Assembly (NCBI RefSeq): GCF_040802235.1
Contig: NC_133161.1
Location: 101,387,001-101,451,000 of the forward strand
Source: Manis javanica
Taxonomy: Eukaryota > Chordata > Mammalia > Pholidota > Manidae
DNA: 64,000 nt
Reading direction: 5' to 3'
In this document: positions 26,400 through 37,020 of the stretch, in pieces
Numbering within the stretch: position 1 is the stretch's first letter
Layout: every line of letters begins with the position of its first letter
The notes under the pieces: model-generated
What the model saw: only the letters and a program-made list of their open reading frames with translations
Databases searched by the model: none
Told to the model about the DNA's origin: nothing
Position numbers and translations under genes: made by a program

Positions 26400-27000
26400 C
26401 AAGGGCCAGCCCCCGTGTGCCCCCCTCTCAGAGGTCCTGGCCAGGGACAGCACTGCCGTCGCCTGGGCTTCAGAGACAGAGTCCCAGGGCCACCCTCCAG
26501 CAGGGGCCCCGCTCAGGTAGCCCTCCTCCTAGAGGGGCCCCTGTGCTCCCCTGGACTTGACGAAAACATATCCAAAGGAGACCACACAGGAAGCCTCTGC
26601 AGGCGCCTCACCCTCAGCCAAGTCCTGCGACCTTTCCGCGGCAGGCAGGCCGTTTGCTGCACAGACCTCGGGGCCTCGCGCGGCGTAAGCGGACGCGACG
26701 GCGGCAGAAATGGCTGGTCTCGGCCCCTCCATCCCCTCCCTGGGACCTCGCCGCGACCCCGGACATGCACGCCAGGATGCTTCTTGGAGAGAAGCGCGCC
26801 TGAGATGGTGTTTCTATCACCTCTTTGGGGGGCTGTAGGTTTCTACGTCTGAGAAAGAAGCACTTTCAGGTGGTGTTCTTGACGGGAGGCCGCGGTCGCC
26901 GCGTGCTGCCTCAGTTTGTACGTGAAGTCCCACCCCAGGGTCCACGGTCCTCACGTCACCGACTTAGTCCCCCACAGCCTGGGCTTTTCCTCGGGAGCTC
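26400..27000. promoter_or_regulatory. Intergenic GC-rich, CpG-enriched patch
   Basis: The stretch is clearly richer in G+C than the flanks and has a CpG cluster, densest at about 26,630-26,770. It lies roughly 16 kb beyond the IKZF1 end and 14 kb beyond the FIGNL1 end. Reading frames cross it (for example 26415-26852 +) but the proteins are not recognisable. It could be a small CpG island acting as an enhancer or non-coding RNA promoter; nothing in the sequence proves that. Confidence 0.35.
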
Positions 27001-27799
27001 CAGACTCCACCTGCCTCTCAGCAGCAACCTCATGACGTTAGGTACCTTTTCACGGGGAGCAGGGTTCCTTAGAGATTTTCTGTAGCTCTACGGGAATGCA
27101 GACAGAGGCAGAAAAAGAGCGGCAAGGAGGGCCAGACAGAGGAGGGAACCCAGTCCGTGTGCTCCGGAGAGGAAGGCCCGTCTCCCCTTGCTCAGCAAAG
27201 GAGCGGCTTCACCTTCTTCCCTTCCTGTCTGGACTCACATCTGTGTATTTACCAGATAGTGCAAGAGGGTCCTCCCGCTCCCTCAGGGCTCTGAGCGTGA
27301 CGTACTCCCGCTAAGAGGGGCCTCGCAAGGCAGAAGCACACAGAAACGCTCTTGTGTCCTGGGAGAGCAGGACAGAGAAGCGAAGACCATCTCATGCTTC
27401 TCTTGTATTTTACTTTCTCTTATTTTATTCCTGCTTTGCAAAAAAGTGCTTCTAGTGCAGAGAACCACCAGCCTCTCCAGGCCAGGCTTTCCTCAGGCAG
27501 CAAGAAAGTCCATCTGTTCTTCAAAAAAGAAAAACGTTCCATGGCTAAGGGCCCAGTTACTAAAGAATAGAGAATCTCTCCAGGTCCTCAGGGACTAATA
27601 AAGGAGAAATTAGAAATATCATTAGGGTGGGAATTTTTGCTGAAATAATTGATGAATTGTTGGAAAAACTCCCATCTAAATACCATCGTGACCTTTAACT
27701 ATACTGAAAGGACTCTGCTGCATGTCACATGTCCCCTGCACCTCATTTCAGGTACCATGTTATGTCTCCTGCGCTCTTTGCCCCTTTGAGATTCTTGCA

Positions 27800-28010
27800 T
27801 TCTCTAGACCAGCACTATCGCATAGAACTCACTGTGATGATGGAAATGTTCTATGCCTGCACTGTCCAGTGTGGAATCCGCTAGCCACATGCTGTAAAGC
27901 ACTTAAAATGTGGCTAGCACAACTAAGGAACTAAACTGATTTCATTTTTAAGTAACTTAAAGCCTAAAAGCCAAGCGTGGATAGTGGCTACTATATTTGA
28001 CAGCACAACT
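27800..28010. repeat. Palindromic MER-type DNA transposon, copy 2
   Basis: It shares the 'atggaaatgttctatgcctgcactgtcc' start, 'gctagccacatgctgtaaagcac', 'aaaatgtggctagcacaact' and 'ggatagtggctactatatttgacagc' end with the family seen at 21795 and 36750. Both ends carry related inverted sequence. Confidence 0.7.
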
Positions 28011-28689
28011 CCCTGAAAAAAAGAGATATGCCACTAGAAAATTTGCTTATTATTTAGCCAATGTCTCTGAAACAGACAATTTCCTAAATGATACTGCATT
28101 ATCTTGCCTTGCCGTGAAAGTGTTCTCTGAATTCTTGCCAGCATCTGCACTAGTGAGATTGAGTACATGCTTAATCTTAAATGAAACATCTCTACAGGAT
28201 TTTAAACTTGGAAATTGTAGACAAGCATCCTTCCCATCCTGGGAGATACGAATCAAGAGTGAATCTCTAATTTCGGTGAAAGAACTCCAGCGATGCTCAT
28301 GTGCAATCAGGCACTTAGATGCCTACACTTGGTATCACTGGAATTCCAGGAGCAGTGCTTCCTTCTTTCATGAACTCTCCACTCTTGTTCTTATCATTTT
28401 CCTGCTGCTGTTGTTATTTTTGTGAACTGTCTTTCCAGGAGCTCACCTGGGAGCTAAGGGCCCTCTGTTGGGCAGGCCTCACTGGGGCTACGACTGGCAA
28501 GTCAGGTTAATGCTGTTCCACCTTTGCTGACAAGTGTAGACGCCCGCTGAGACTCATTCTGTGGTTGGATAAGGAGGGCCTAGCCCTCTAGACAGTACTA
28601 CATGGATCTGCAGCCACATTTGGGGGAACGGCTCCGGTAAAGGAAACATTTCCCATGAGGGTGAACACTTTCTAAAATATCTGCTAAAT

Positions 28690-28860
28690 AGATTTGCTTT
28701 TCTATCCAAAAATCAGAGCAGGTGATAATGCACTATGGTTACGTATTATGTTATCACAGGGGAAGCTGGATGAGGGTACAGAACTGTTTTTGCAATTTTT
28801 TTAATGCATCTGAGATTTTTAAATAGAAATATTTTTAAATGAATAAAAGAGATGTTTTAA
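28690..28860 (+). repeat. Old L1 (L1M-type) 3' end
   Basis: Blocks 'ggggaagctggatgagggtaca', 'gaactgtttttgcaattttt' and an A-rich 'aaatgaataaaag' end match the 3' terminus of ancient L1M subfamilies. It is heavily truncated at the 5' side. Confidence 0.6.
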
Positions 28861-29075
28861 TCACATCAAAAAAGGTGAGCTAGCAAGTTTTGAATAAGGA
28901 GTATAATCCCTGAGGTCTTAAATAATTGCTAGGGAAAGGCAATTGGAATCTATAAATGCAGACCATAAGTCTTCCTTTTAGTAAATACAGATGGTTAGCA
29001 ATGAGATTATGCATAGTACAGTATTTTGAATTTTGGGCCACAAACACAAGTGTGGAAGAAATATCATTTTATGGA

Positions 29076-29690
29076 CCTTATTAATTATCTATTGCTATGC
29101 ACAATGTAGCCCAAGATTTAGCAGCTTCCAATAAGAAACATTTTTTATCTAATAGTTTCTGGGTGTCAGGAATCCAGATGCAGCCTAGCTAAGTCTTCTG
29201 GCTCAAAGTGTCACACAGATGGTAATCAAGTTGTTGGGGCTGAGGTCTTATCTGAAGGCTCCTGGGGGCAGAAGTCACTTTCAAGCTCATTTACATGATT
29301 GTTGGGATTCCATTCCTTTTAGGATGCTAGGTGGAGAGCCCCACTTCCTTTCTGATGGTCGGCCAGAGGCGTCCCTGTGTCCTGGCTGTGTGGGCCTCTC
29401 CACAAGGCAGCTCACAATGTGGCAGCTGCTACCATTAGAGTGGGCAAGTGAGCAGCCAAGAGAGGGCAAGTAAGCTAGAAGTCTGTCTTTTTGTGAACTA
29501 ATCATGGAAGTACCATCCCATCTCTTTTGCCATATTCTGTTCATTAGAAGCAAGTTACACTCAAAGGTGAGGAGATTACAAGAACCTGAACAAAAGAAGT
29601 CAGGATCCTGGGAACCACCAGAGCCCACCCTCTGGCCCAGTGACTCTACCCTGACACCCATGAGGCACATTCACTCCTCCTTCAAATGCC
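29076..29690 (-). repeat. Probable antisense MLT1-class LTR
   Basis: The left end, 'aattatctattgctatgcacaatgtagc', is the reverse complement of the usual MaLR LTR terminus (gtaatttgttacagcagcaatag). The remaining part decays gradually, so the extent is approximate and the subfamily is not named. Confidence 0.45.
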
Positions 29691-29699
29691 TCATTGCAT

Positions 29700-31015
29700 T
29701 CAAGCATCAACTCAAAGTCCAGAATCTTGTCATCTAAGTCAAGTCCAGGTCCAGCTAAGGCCCCTAAGGTACAGTTCGTTAAGTACAGTTCCTCAGCACA
29801 ACTTCTCTTGATACGTGCACCTGTGAATGAGACAAATTACCTGCCCCATCACACCCTCCATACACTGGCAGAATGGGCAGAGGAGAGCATCTGTGCACAT
29901 TCACATCCAAGAGACAGGAGGGCACACAGGTGTCACTGACCCAGATCAACTCTGAAATTCAGTAAGGCAAATTAAGTTTTGAGGCCTGAAAATAAGTTCC
30001 TGTGGCCCTTGGCTTTACCTTCTGAGTTACGGGCTCTGCCCCATAGACCATCCTTCCTTTTTCATGAAATGTATTAGCAGGTGAATATGTTATCAGACTT
30101 GTTTCCTGTCAGGATTTTGGGAGTCTGGCAGCTGCCTTTCATTTTACTCTCCTGTCCCCGTTAGTCTAAAATGACAGTATTTTGCTAAAAGAATTTTCTG
30201 AACCACCCGATGGGCCTTCTGTGGATTTCAGTGGTTCACTCCCTTGGACAAAAGTCACACCCACAGGTCATTCCTTCTCTACCAGAGTCCAGGTAGTGTG
30301 GCTGAAGAATAGTGCCCTGAAGCTTCCTTGGGAACAGAGACCCTCGGATTTAATCCAGGGGATCTGTCAGGCACCAAAGCATCTTCTTTGTGGGTAAATA
30401 TTCTGAATTTTTCATCCTGAGGTTTTGCTGAAAGGTCACATAGTCACACCTTCTGCTTCTCCCCAAGACGCATCTATTTGACAATAAATCTCTTTTTAAC
30501 TTTAGCATCTTTGCCATCTGGAGAGGCTGAGATTTCCAAAATCATCCCACCCTGGTTCTGCCTGTAACAGCATCTCTCCTCTCGCATTTTGCCACAAGCA
30601 GCAATGGAAACCATGTTGCTCAAAATCCCTTTAGCTTGGTAGGCAAGCTAGTCACTTACCAGTCCTGCTTTCTGCATAACTTCTGGGAGCAATCTTGCTG
30701 AGCTTTCTGTCACTGTGTAGTGGGGTCCCCCTTCCAGTTCATAGTAAATGCTCTTCGCTTCCACTGGAGTCCACTAGCAATGGTGCGGTCATAGCCAGCC
30801 TTACAAATAATCGTCTGTTCAGGGTTATTTAGGCTTCCCTACTATATTCCTCAAAATTCCCTCAGCCTCCCACCACAGCCTGCTTCCAAAGTCACTCCCC
30901 ATTTTTATGTATTTGGGACAGTAACAATCCATTTCCCAACACCAAGGCCTATGTTACCCACCCACTGCTGCATAATAGATTACCACAAACTTAGCAGTTT
31001 GGAATAACACAGTGT
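29700..31015 (-). repeat. Antisense MaLR internal region plus LTR end
   Basis: The right end (about 30955-31015, 'cactgctgcataatagattaccacaaacttagcag') is a reverse-complement MLT1-type LTR end. The preceding 1.2 kb resembles MaLR internal sequence in antisense: phrases about 'cagcaatggaaac', 'cataacttctgggagcaatc' and 'ttccaaagtcactccccat' recur in that family. No intact reading frame is present. Confidence 0.5.
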
Positions 31016-31389
31016 CTGTGGGCCCAGAGTCTGAACACGGGCCAGCTGGGTCCTCTGACCCAGACAGTAAGTGTGAATATAAGATCTATGCAAGGCATCT
31101 TGCCTCTGTCTGGAAAGAGGCTTTCTAAGCTGAAAGCTATGGTAGAGATTACAAAAATACAGATTTGAAGATCTGACTAATAAAAATCCACTTCCAGGAC
31201 AGGTACCTTCTAACCCAACTTTCCTCTGAGATTTTCCAAACTTCAAATCCCACTACTTAAATCTAGCTTGACATAATGGTGAATAATACTGCCACTGGAA
31301 ATTATTTCAACTATCTCAAAGGCTGCTGTCTATACTGCCTAAACAGATTGCTCAACATCATGCAATTGCATGAAACTTCCTCTAGCGCA

Positions 31390-31475
31390 TTAAGCCACAG
31401 CTTTTCAAATGATGAATGTGAATCACCTGGGAGCTTGTTAAACTACAGGCAATTGATTCAGTGGCTCTGGAGTGG
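31390..31475. repeat. hAT-Charlie-type MITE fragment
   Basis: Blocks 'gaatgtgaatcacctgggagcttgttaaa' and 'ttgattcagtggctctggagtggg' match the widespread hAT element carrying 'cacctgggagcttgttaaa' and 'gattcagtaggtctggggtgg'. About 85 bp are recognisable. Confidence 0.65.
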
Positions 31476-31688
31476 GCCCCAGGGGGTGTCCATGCTACTG
31501 ATCCATGGGAAACCCTTCACATTCTCTACTAGCTCAGGTACTGAGGAAGATAAATTTCAGGGTCTCTTGTCAAGGTTGTCAGCCTCCTATTTTTCTGAAG
31601 CCCACATAGGTCTCTGCTGCTCCTATAGGAATTTTCTCCACATTTAACTATCTTGTCCTCTGCAATGGGTTAACATCAGGGGTGTTTA

Positions 31689-31995
31689 CAGTTGAGTAAA
31701 GGTTGGTACATCCATGCCATGGAATACTATGCAACCCTGAAGAGTTTGTAGGAATGTGGAGTGCCATTTATATAGTATGTTCAGTTTTAGTGAGTTATGT
31801 CTGCAGTGTAGTTCTAGCTGTATAAGAGTATATTATTCTCTGTGTCATGGAGCAAATGACCTGCAAAGAATTATCTCAAAACATTCTGGGTTGTGAAATT
31901 GTATATATTATGTACTTTTCAAAATGTCCTCAGTGAGCATATTTTATGATAACTAATTTTGATATATGCATTAAAATGTTTATAAAAATTAAGAT
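31689..31995 (+). repeat. Old L1 ORF2/3' UTR fragment
   Basis: The block 'ggtacatccatgccatggaatactatgcaaccctgaa' corresponds to the end of L1 ORF2. Downstream A/T-rich sequence is compatible with an old L1 3' UTR. No open frame of any length remains. Confidence 0.65.
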
Positions 31996-34900
31996 TTCAC
32001 TAATGGTTGGAAGTGAGAGAATCTGTGATAGGACTTCCAGGTAGGAATTTATCAGAGGGACCCTTAAGGAATACTTGAATTTTTGTCTCAAGAGGAGATG
32101 TTTGCAAAGGTAAATTTTCTGAGCTTTAGTGTTTCTTTAAAGATATCTATTAAAATCACTTTTTTCTCCAAATATTAATCAGAAAGCTTCAAATAATACT
32201 TGAAGAAAACTACAAATACAGAGAAAGAAAGAGGGAGCATGGTAGGAAGAAAAGAAACAATGTTTTAGTTTATCTTGAGCACATCCCTCATAGCTCTAAG
32301 CACATATTTCTCGTTTTCTTCTTATATGATGTTTAACATTGGAAATAGTCTCCTAATGTAAAACATAGAGAGATAAAACACAGAGAACATTAAAAAGAGA
32401 CAAAGAACACAAACATTCTTAAATTCTAATACCTAGAATTTTACATTCTAGAGTTTTATACTAGAAAGATCCAGTGTCAGTAGTTTTACTTTTCAACCCT
32501 GGGCTACTTTCATGGTTATCATAGAAAATGTGTTATTTTTTTTCTCATATAAAATTCAGCTTTGTCTGTTTAATTTTTCCTATTGCAAGCTGATAAACTA
32601 GTCTTAGAGATGATTTATCTTAAGCTGGTAACATCATTTATCAAGTAATCAAGGGGTTTGTTTCCTTGCTTTTAAAAATGTAATTTTTTCTTTAGAATAT
32701 TAAGAAAACTGTACTAGCCCATTTAATCCAATAAAGGAAATACTACATTGGATTCCCCATTTCTTAGAACAAGTGTCTATGACCTGATTCCTCAATTTGG
32801 GTAGAATTGAAAGGCATCTTATATAGTGAAGTTTATTTTTAGTTCCCCTTCCTAATCTATCCTGTTGCATAGGCTGCAAGAAAGACAAGCCTTGCTCACT
32901 ACTTAATAACAGTGCTCAATAAACCAAGAGTTACCAAGTTGGAAGGTATCACAGCCTTTTTTGAGATTTCCTGGGTTGGGCTTTTCACCAAGTGCTCTTC
33001 AGTCTAGCAGCAATGCCAGACGGATGTCTATCCAACCTTACTAACCTATTTTTTGCTGAATGAAAATACTGACCCTTTGAGTCCAAAGAGACTCACTTGA
33101 TCAAAAGAGTTTGTGATCTCCATTCAGTGGTAAGGATGTGGACCTTGATGACCTGGACACAGAAAAGGTGCCCAGTGTTTCATGTAGTGGAATCAAAAAA
33201 GAGTCAGAAAGAAAGAGACTTTGAAATTAATTATACAGTGGGATTAAATTTTTCAAAGTACTAATATAGCTTAGGAAAAACAAATTTTTTTTCATTTCTA
33301 TGAGGACAATTGCAGATTGGATATTGTGTGCATTTTCCATTCTAATTTAGACCAGTTGAAAGGAATAAATAATGAAGTACTGACATATTTATTTTGCATC
33401 TACTAAGCTTATCCATTAAAATGGATTTATCTGCACCATTTCCCTTAAATTACAATCATGCCCTAGTTTTACAGCAATTTTCTGTATCTGGTGAAATTAC
33501 ATTTCCAGAAGCTCATCAGACATTTGGGGTCACAGTGTTCCCCTGGGTCAGAAGCATGTATATGTATATAGCCATGCTGTTTCTTCCAGATGTGGGAGCT
33601 CAACATTACCTGAACCCAAACTCTGACAGAATAGTTTATCCACTTCTGTGGTCAAAGATGTAATGTTATTCATATATGTTGCTTGCTCAAAGATTCCTTT
33701 GTAAAATGGGTTTCTGATCATTCAGTTTCTTAAAATGCAGATGAAATCTGTATTTGTCTCACAGCTGCTTTTTAAAGCAATTTTGATATATCTGCTCAAT
33801 TTGGAATTGGATGAGTGACTATTTGCTATGGATTCTGATTCTGTGAGGTTTACTTCTAAATACAACCTTATATATGCACAAAACATGGAGACTTTCAACT
33901 TCGTTTTTAAAGATTTATTTTCTGTTCAGTCATTATCATCTAAGCCCCATTTTCCATATGCAATGCTTATATTTTCTATAATGGGGACTACCAGTTCTCT
34001 CCCTCTACCTCCCCATAACTTACTAACAAACCTAATGGCTCCTATAATTTAGAAAAAACACTCTTTAATATTCAACAAAGCTATGTTCAATACTCTCAAA
34101 ATACTATTTCAATGAGTTTTTTACAAAAAGAGTAAAGCAATCAAAACAGCCATGGTGTGTGTGTAAAGTCAGGTACAGAAATCCCCACCCCCACTTCCTA
34201 CCCCAGAGAGTTAAGCACCCTTGTTATGTACATCCTTCTGGAGCTTTTTTGCATCCCTTTACTTAAGCACAGACCCATATGAATTACTGTGCACCTTGCT
34301 TTTTTCACTGGGCCACAGGGGCTGGAGCTCTTATATACCCTTCAGTGTATAAGCTTATATCTACATTTTTAAAACCCCTGCATGAAACCCAAGGAAAGTG
34401 TTTAGCAACTCTCCACTGATGGATATTTAGGCTATGTGGTTTTTCACATATTAAAATACTTCGATGACCTCATTTATGTAGTACAGATGCCTGGAAGTGG
34501 AATCATTGTTTGGTATGACCAAATCGCCTCCCAATCAGGCTGGGCTGACCTGCGCTGTCCCCAGCTTAAGGGGCAATGCCCTGCTCTCCAAATCTTTGCC
34601 AATGTGGGGCTTTATCAATATTTTCACATTCTTGCTGGTGTTTTAATAATTTCTAGTTTTTAATTCTTCATTTTGATGCTTTTTGGCTCAGTGTGTGAAG
34701 GCTCATGACTGGCATAAAGGTAGTAAGCTTTTATCAGCATAAAAGTTTCCTGATTCCCGTTCGTTGCTTCTACCCTGACTAGTCCTTTACTGGGATCAAT
34801 GGTGCTGCTCTTGCTGGCTGTTAGCACTTCCTGCTTGTATCGGTCCCCATCCCTTTCTTTTCAACATGTTTCATTTTATAAAGGTAATCTAATTGAACTC

Positions 34901-35330
34901 TGCCTTTTCACCTAATCTATGAGGGCTTATTTATTAATTGAGGAGTTCTTCACATTTATTGTGAATCCTGATTTGTTGAATCATTTTCCTGACGTCTTAA
35001 AGGTTTTAATTTTTATTTTTTTAAGATTATAGTTCATTCATCCTTTCTTTAAAAATTTTTTTTTCTTTTCCATTGGATTAATCAGACTAACCTTTGAACT
35101 TGCATTTTAGACAGACATATTTAAACAAATTTTATTAGTTTTGTTTTTACCTTAAATGGGACATACATATATTCATATATTACATATTTAGATTAAATAA
35201 TCAATGCTGATTGAATAGTAATGTTATTCTAAATGAGTGATTTCATTCAAAACAGTTTATGATCATTCCTTAATATGCACAGTCATCTGTCCCAAGTATT
35301 AAAATGAACATAAGGACATGATCAAGTTGA

Positions 35331-36197
35331 TACCAGGGTTCTTGTTCACGGAGTCGAAGAATGAACTTCGCAAACATTCAAGGTAGGAGAGCAAGGGAGA
35401 GGCTTTTATTTAGAGATAAAGTTAGAGGACAGAAATCCTGGCTCACGCTGGGAGCAGACAAGAGAGCCCGTGGTGGTGCGTTGTCTAGCAGATTTATAGG
35501 TAGTTAAGGATTTTCAGAAATAGGGGTAAAGGGCTAGGGGTGCAGACTTGTTGAATGGTCCCAGAATGCTCATTTCTGATGAGTAACAGAAGAAATTTGC
35601 TGTTCTGATTCTTTCTCAGGATAGGAGCTTCCCTCTGGGAGCATATAAATTAAGACCACCTGCCCTGCCCCCAAGGTGAGCTGGGTTGTTGTCTGTTTGC
35701 TAAAGAGTGTGTTAAGAATCTTACTTCTTAACTCTTTATAGCTGGGCTTGTTTACCAAATTAATCTTTTGCTCAGGTTGCAGATTACTTGATTAGGATTA
35801 GAGAAGGAAACAGCATATAGGTGAACTTAAAAGTAAGTTGGGCCTTTTAGCAGGCTAAGGAAAACTTTAAGGTGTCATGATCTAATTGACACAATGAAGT
35901 CACAGGTTATGCTGAGGTACCTTTCTTTATCTGGGGAACATTTAAACATTCCAGGCCAAGTTGCTCCTGGCCTTTTGAGCTTTAACTGCTTTCACTGAAG
36001 AACGCCTGTATTCCTAGTCTGGTATCTTTACCCTAGAGAATTAGTGTGACTCTGATTTTGTGTAATGCTTAACACAGAGTTTGGGTAGGGGCTCCTTTTG
36101 CACATTGGTACATTTTTCTGACTGTAATTTCCTTGTTTGCTTTTTTCTGAAGGCCTTCACCCTAGTCTGCCTAAACCCACAGTCCCTGTCTCACAGT
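35331..36197 (-). mobile_element. Solo LTR of an endogenous retrovirus (antisense)
   Basis: Read on the minus strand, the element starts TGTGAGACAGGG and ends GGTATCA, with the terminal TG...CA of retroviral LTRs. On that strand a TATAAAT lies at about 35,490-35,497 and an AATAAA at 35405-35410, so a U3-R-U5 layout is visible with the R region about 80 bp beyond the TATA box. No gag, pol or env sequence flanks it on either side, so it is a solo LTR left by recombination. A clean target-site duplication is not obvious; an AAGT occurs at the left edge and two bases beyond the right edge. Family not identified. Confidence 0.7.
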
Positions 36198-36749
36198 AAG
36201 TTAAAAATGCAATGTTAAATACACATACTTTGTGAAAGTTTCAAATTTCAATATCAGCATTTTGATGACATTTTTAAATTGAAAATTTGTTATTAAAACA
36301 ATGCTATTATTTTTGTATAGCTTCCCTTTTTGGGGGGGCCTGAATATACATTAAGAACTTCTAAATTACTTATAGGTAAAATTTCACTTATCTTTTCCTC
36401 TATATCTATAAATTAGAATGGAAAATGCACACTAATCCTATAAATAGATAATAATTACTATCATATAATTCACACCACATGAGTTTGGATAACAAATTGA
36501 GCCTGCGTTGCAGCAAAATGCTTGATAATAAACACAGACCATGTTTAAAAACCAGTGTCAAAATCTGTGGTGACACTGTTAAAACATAAGCTAACTTGTG
36601 AAATTCTATGAAATTCACTAATTCTAGAAGCTGCATCCTCCATGTTAACTTTAAAGGTATAGAAATTAAGTTATTTTCTACTGCACTAGGCTGCCTGAAC
36701 ATATATACAAGAGTTTCAAGGAAACTGCTTAATTACAAACAGGGAGCTG

Positions 36750-37020
36750 ATGCCCAGCGTTCTGGAGCTGCCCCATCCGAGATGGCAGTCTGGTCGCTGT
36801 GCATGGGGAGCCTTGGAGTGAGGTCACTTAGACTGAGATGTGATGGGAATGTAAACAACTCATGGACTTCAAAGACACAGTACAAAAAAAAAATGTAAAG
36901 TGTGTCATAAATAATTTTTACATTGATTACATGCTGGAATGACAGTAAGTGGGTATTAATTTCACCTGTTTTTTTTTAAATGTTGCTACTAGAAAATTTA
37001 AAACTGTATTATCTATGAAC
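36750..37020. repeat. Palindromic MER-type DNA transposon, copy 3
   Basis: This is the longest of three copies. It carries 'acttcaaagacacagtacaaaaaa', 'aataatttttacattgattacatgctg', 'ttaatttcacctgtttttttt' and 'gttgctactagaaaatttaaaact', which follow the consensus of this placental element in order. Related copies lie at 21795 and 27800. Confidence 0.7.

Larger units (their letters stand above)
20069..35330. other. IKZF1-FIGNL1 intergenic DNA, central part
   Basis: No gene is recognised. The stretch contains L2 tails (about 20955-21035, 21965-22050, 23985-24110), MIRs (24828-24990, 25757-25875), two copies of a palindromic DNA-transposon family (21795-21965, 27800-28010), MaLR LTRs (25290-25680 and antisense 29076-31015), two old L1 pieces (28690-28860, 31689-31995) and a CpG-rich patch at about 26400-27000. 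From about 32,000 to 35,300 the DNA is A/T-rich and I see no recognisable element. Confidence 0.7.

Noticed and set aside
26415-26852. 145-aa plus-strand frame in the intergenic CpG patch
   Set aside because: No recognisable domain; long frames on both strands are expected in such GC-rich DNA. Kept only as a possible regulatory region.
29504-30397. Processed pseudogene in the 29.5-30.4 kb stretch
   Set aside because: Several short frames exist, but the sequence fits decayed MaLR internal DNA in antisense better, with no poly(A) tail or protein match.
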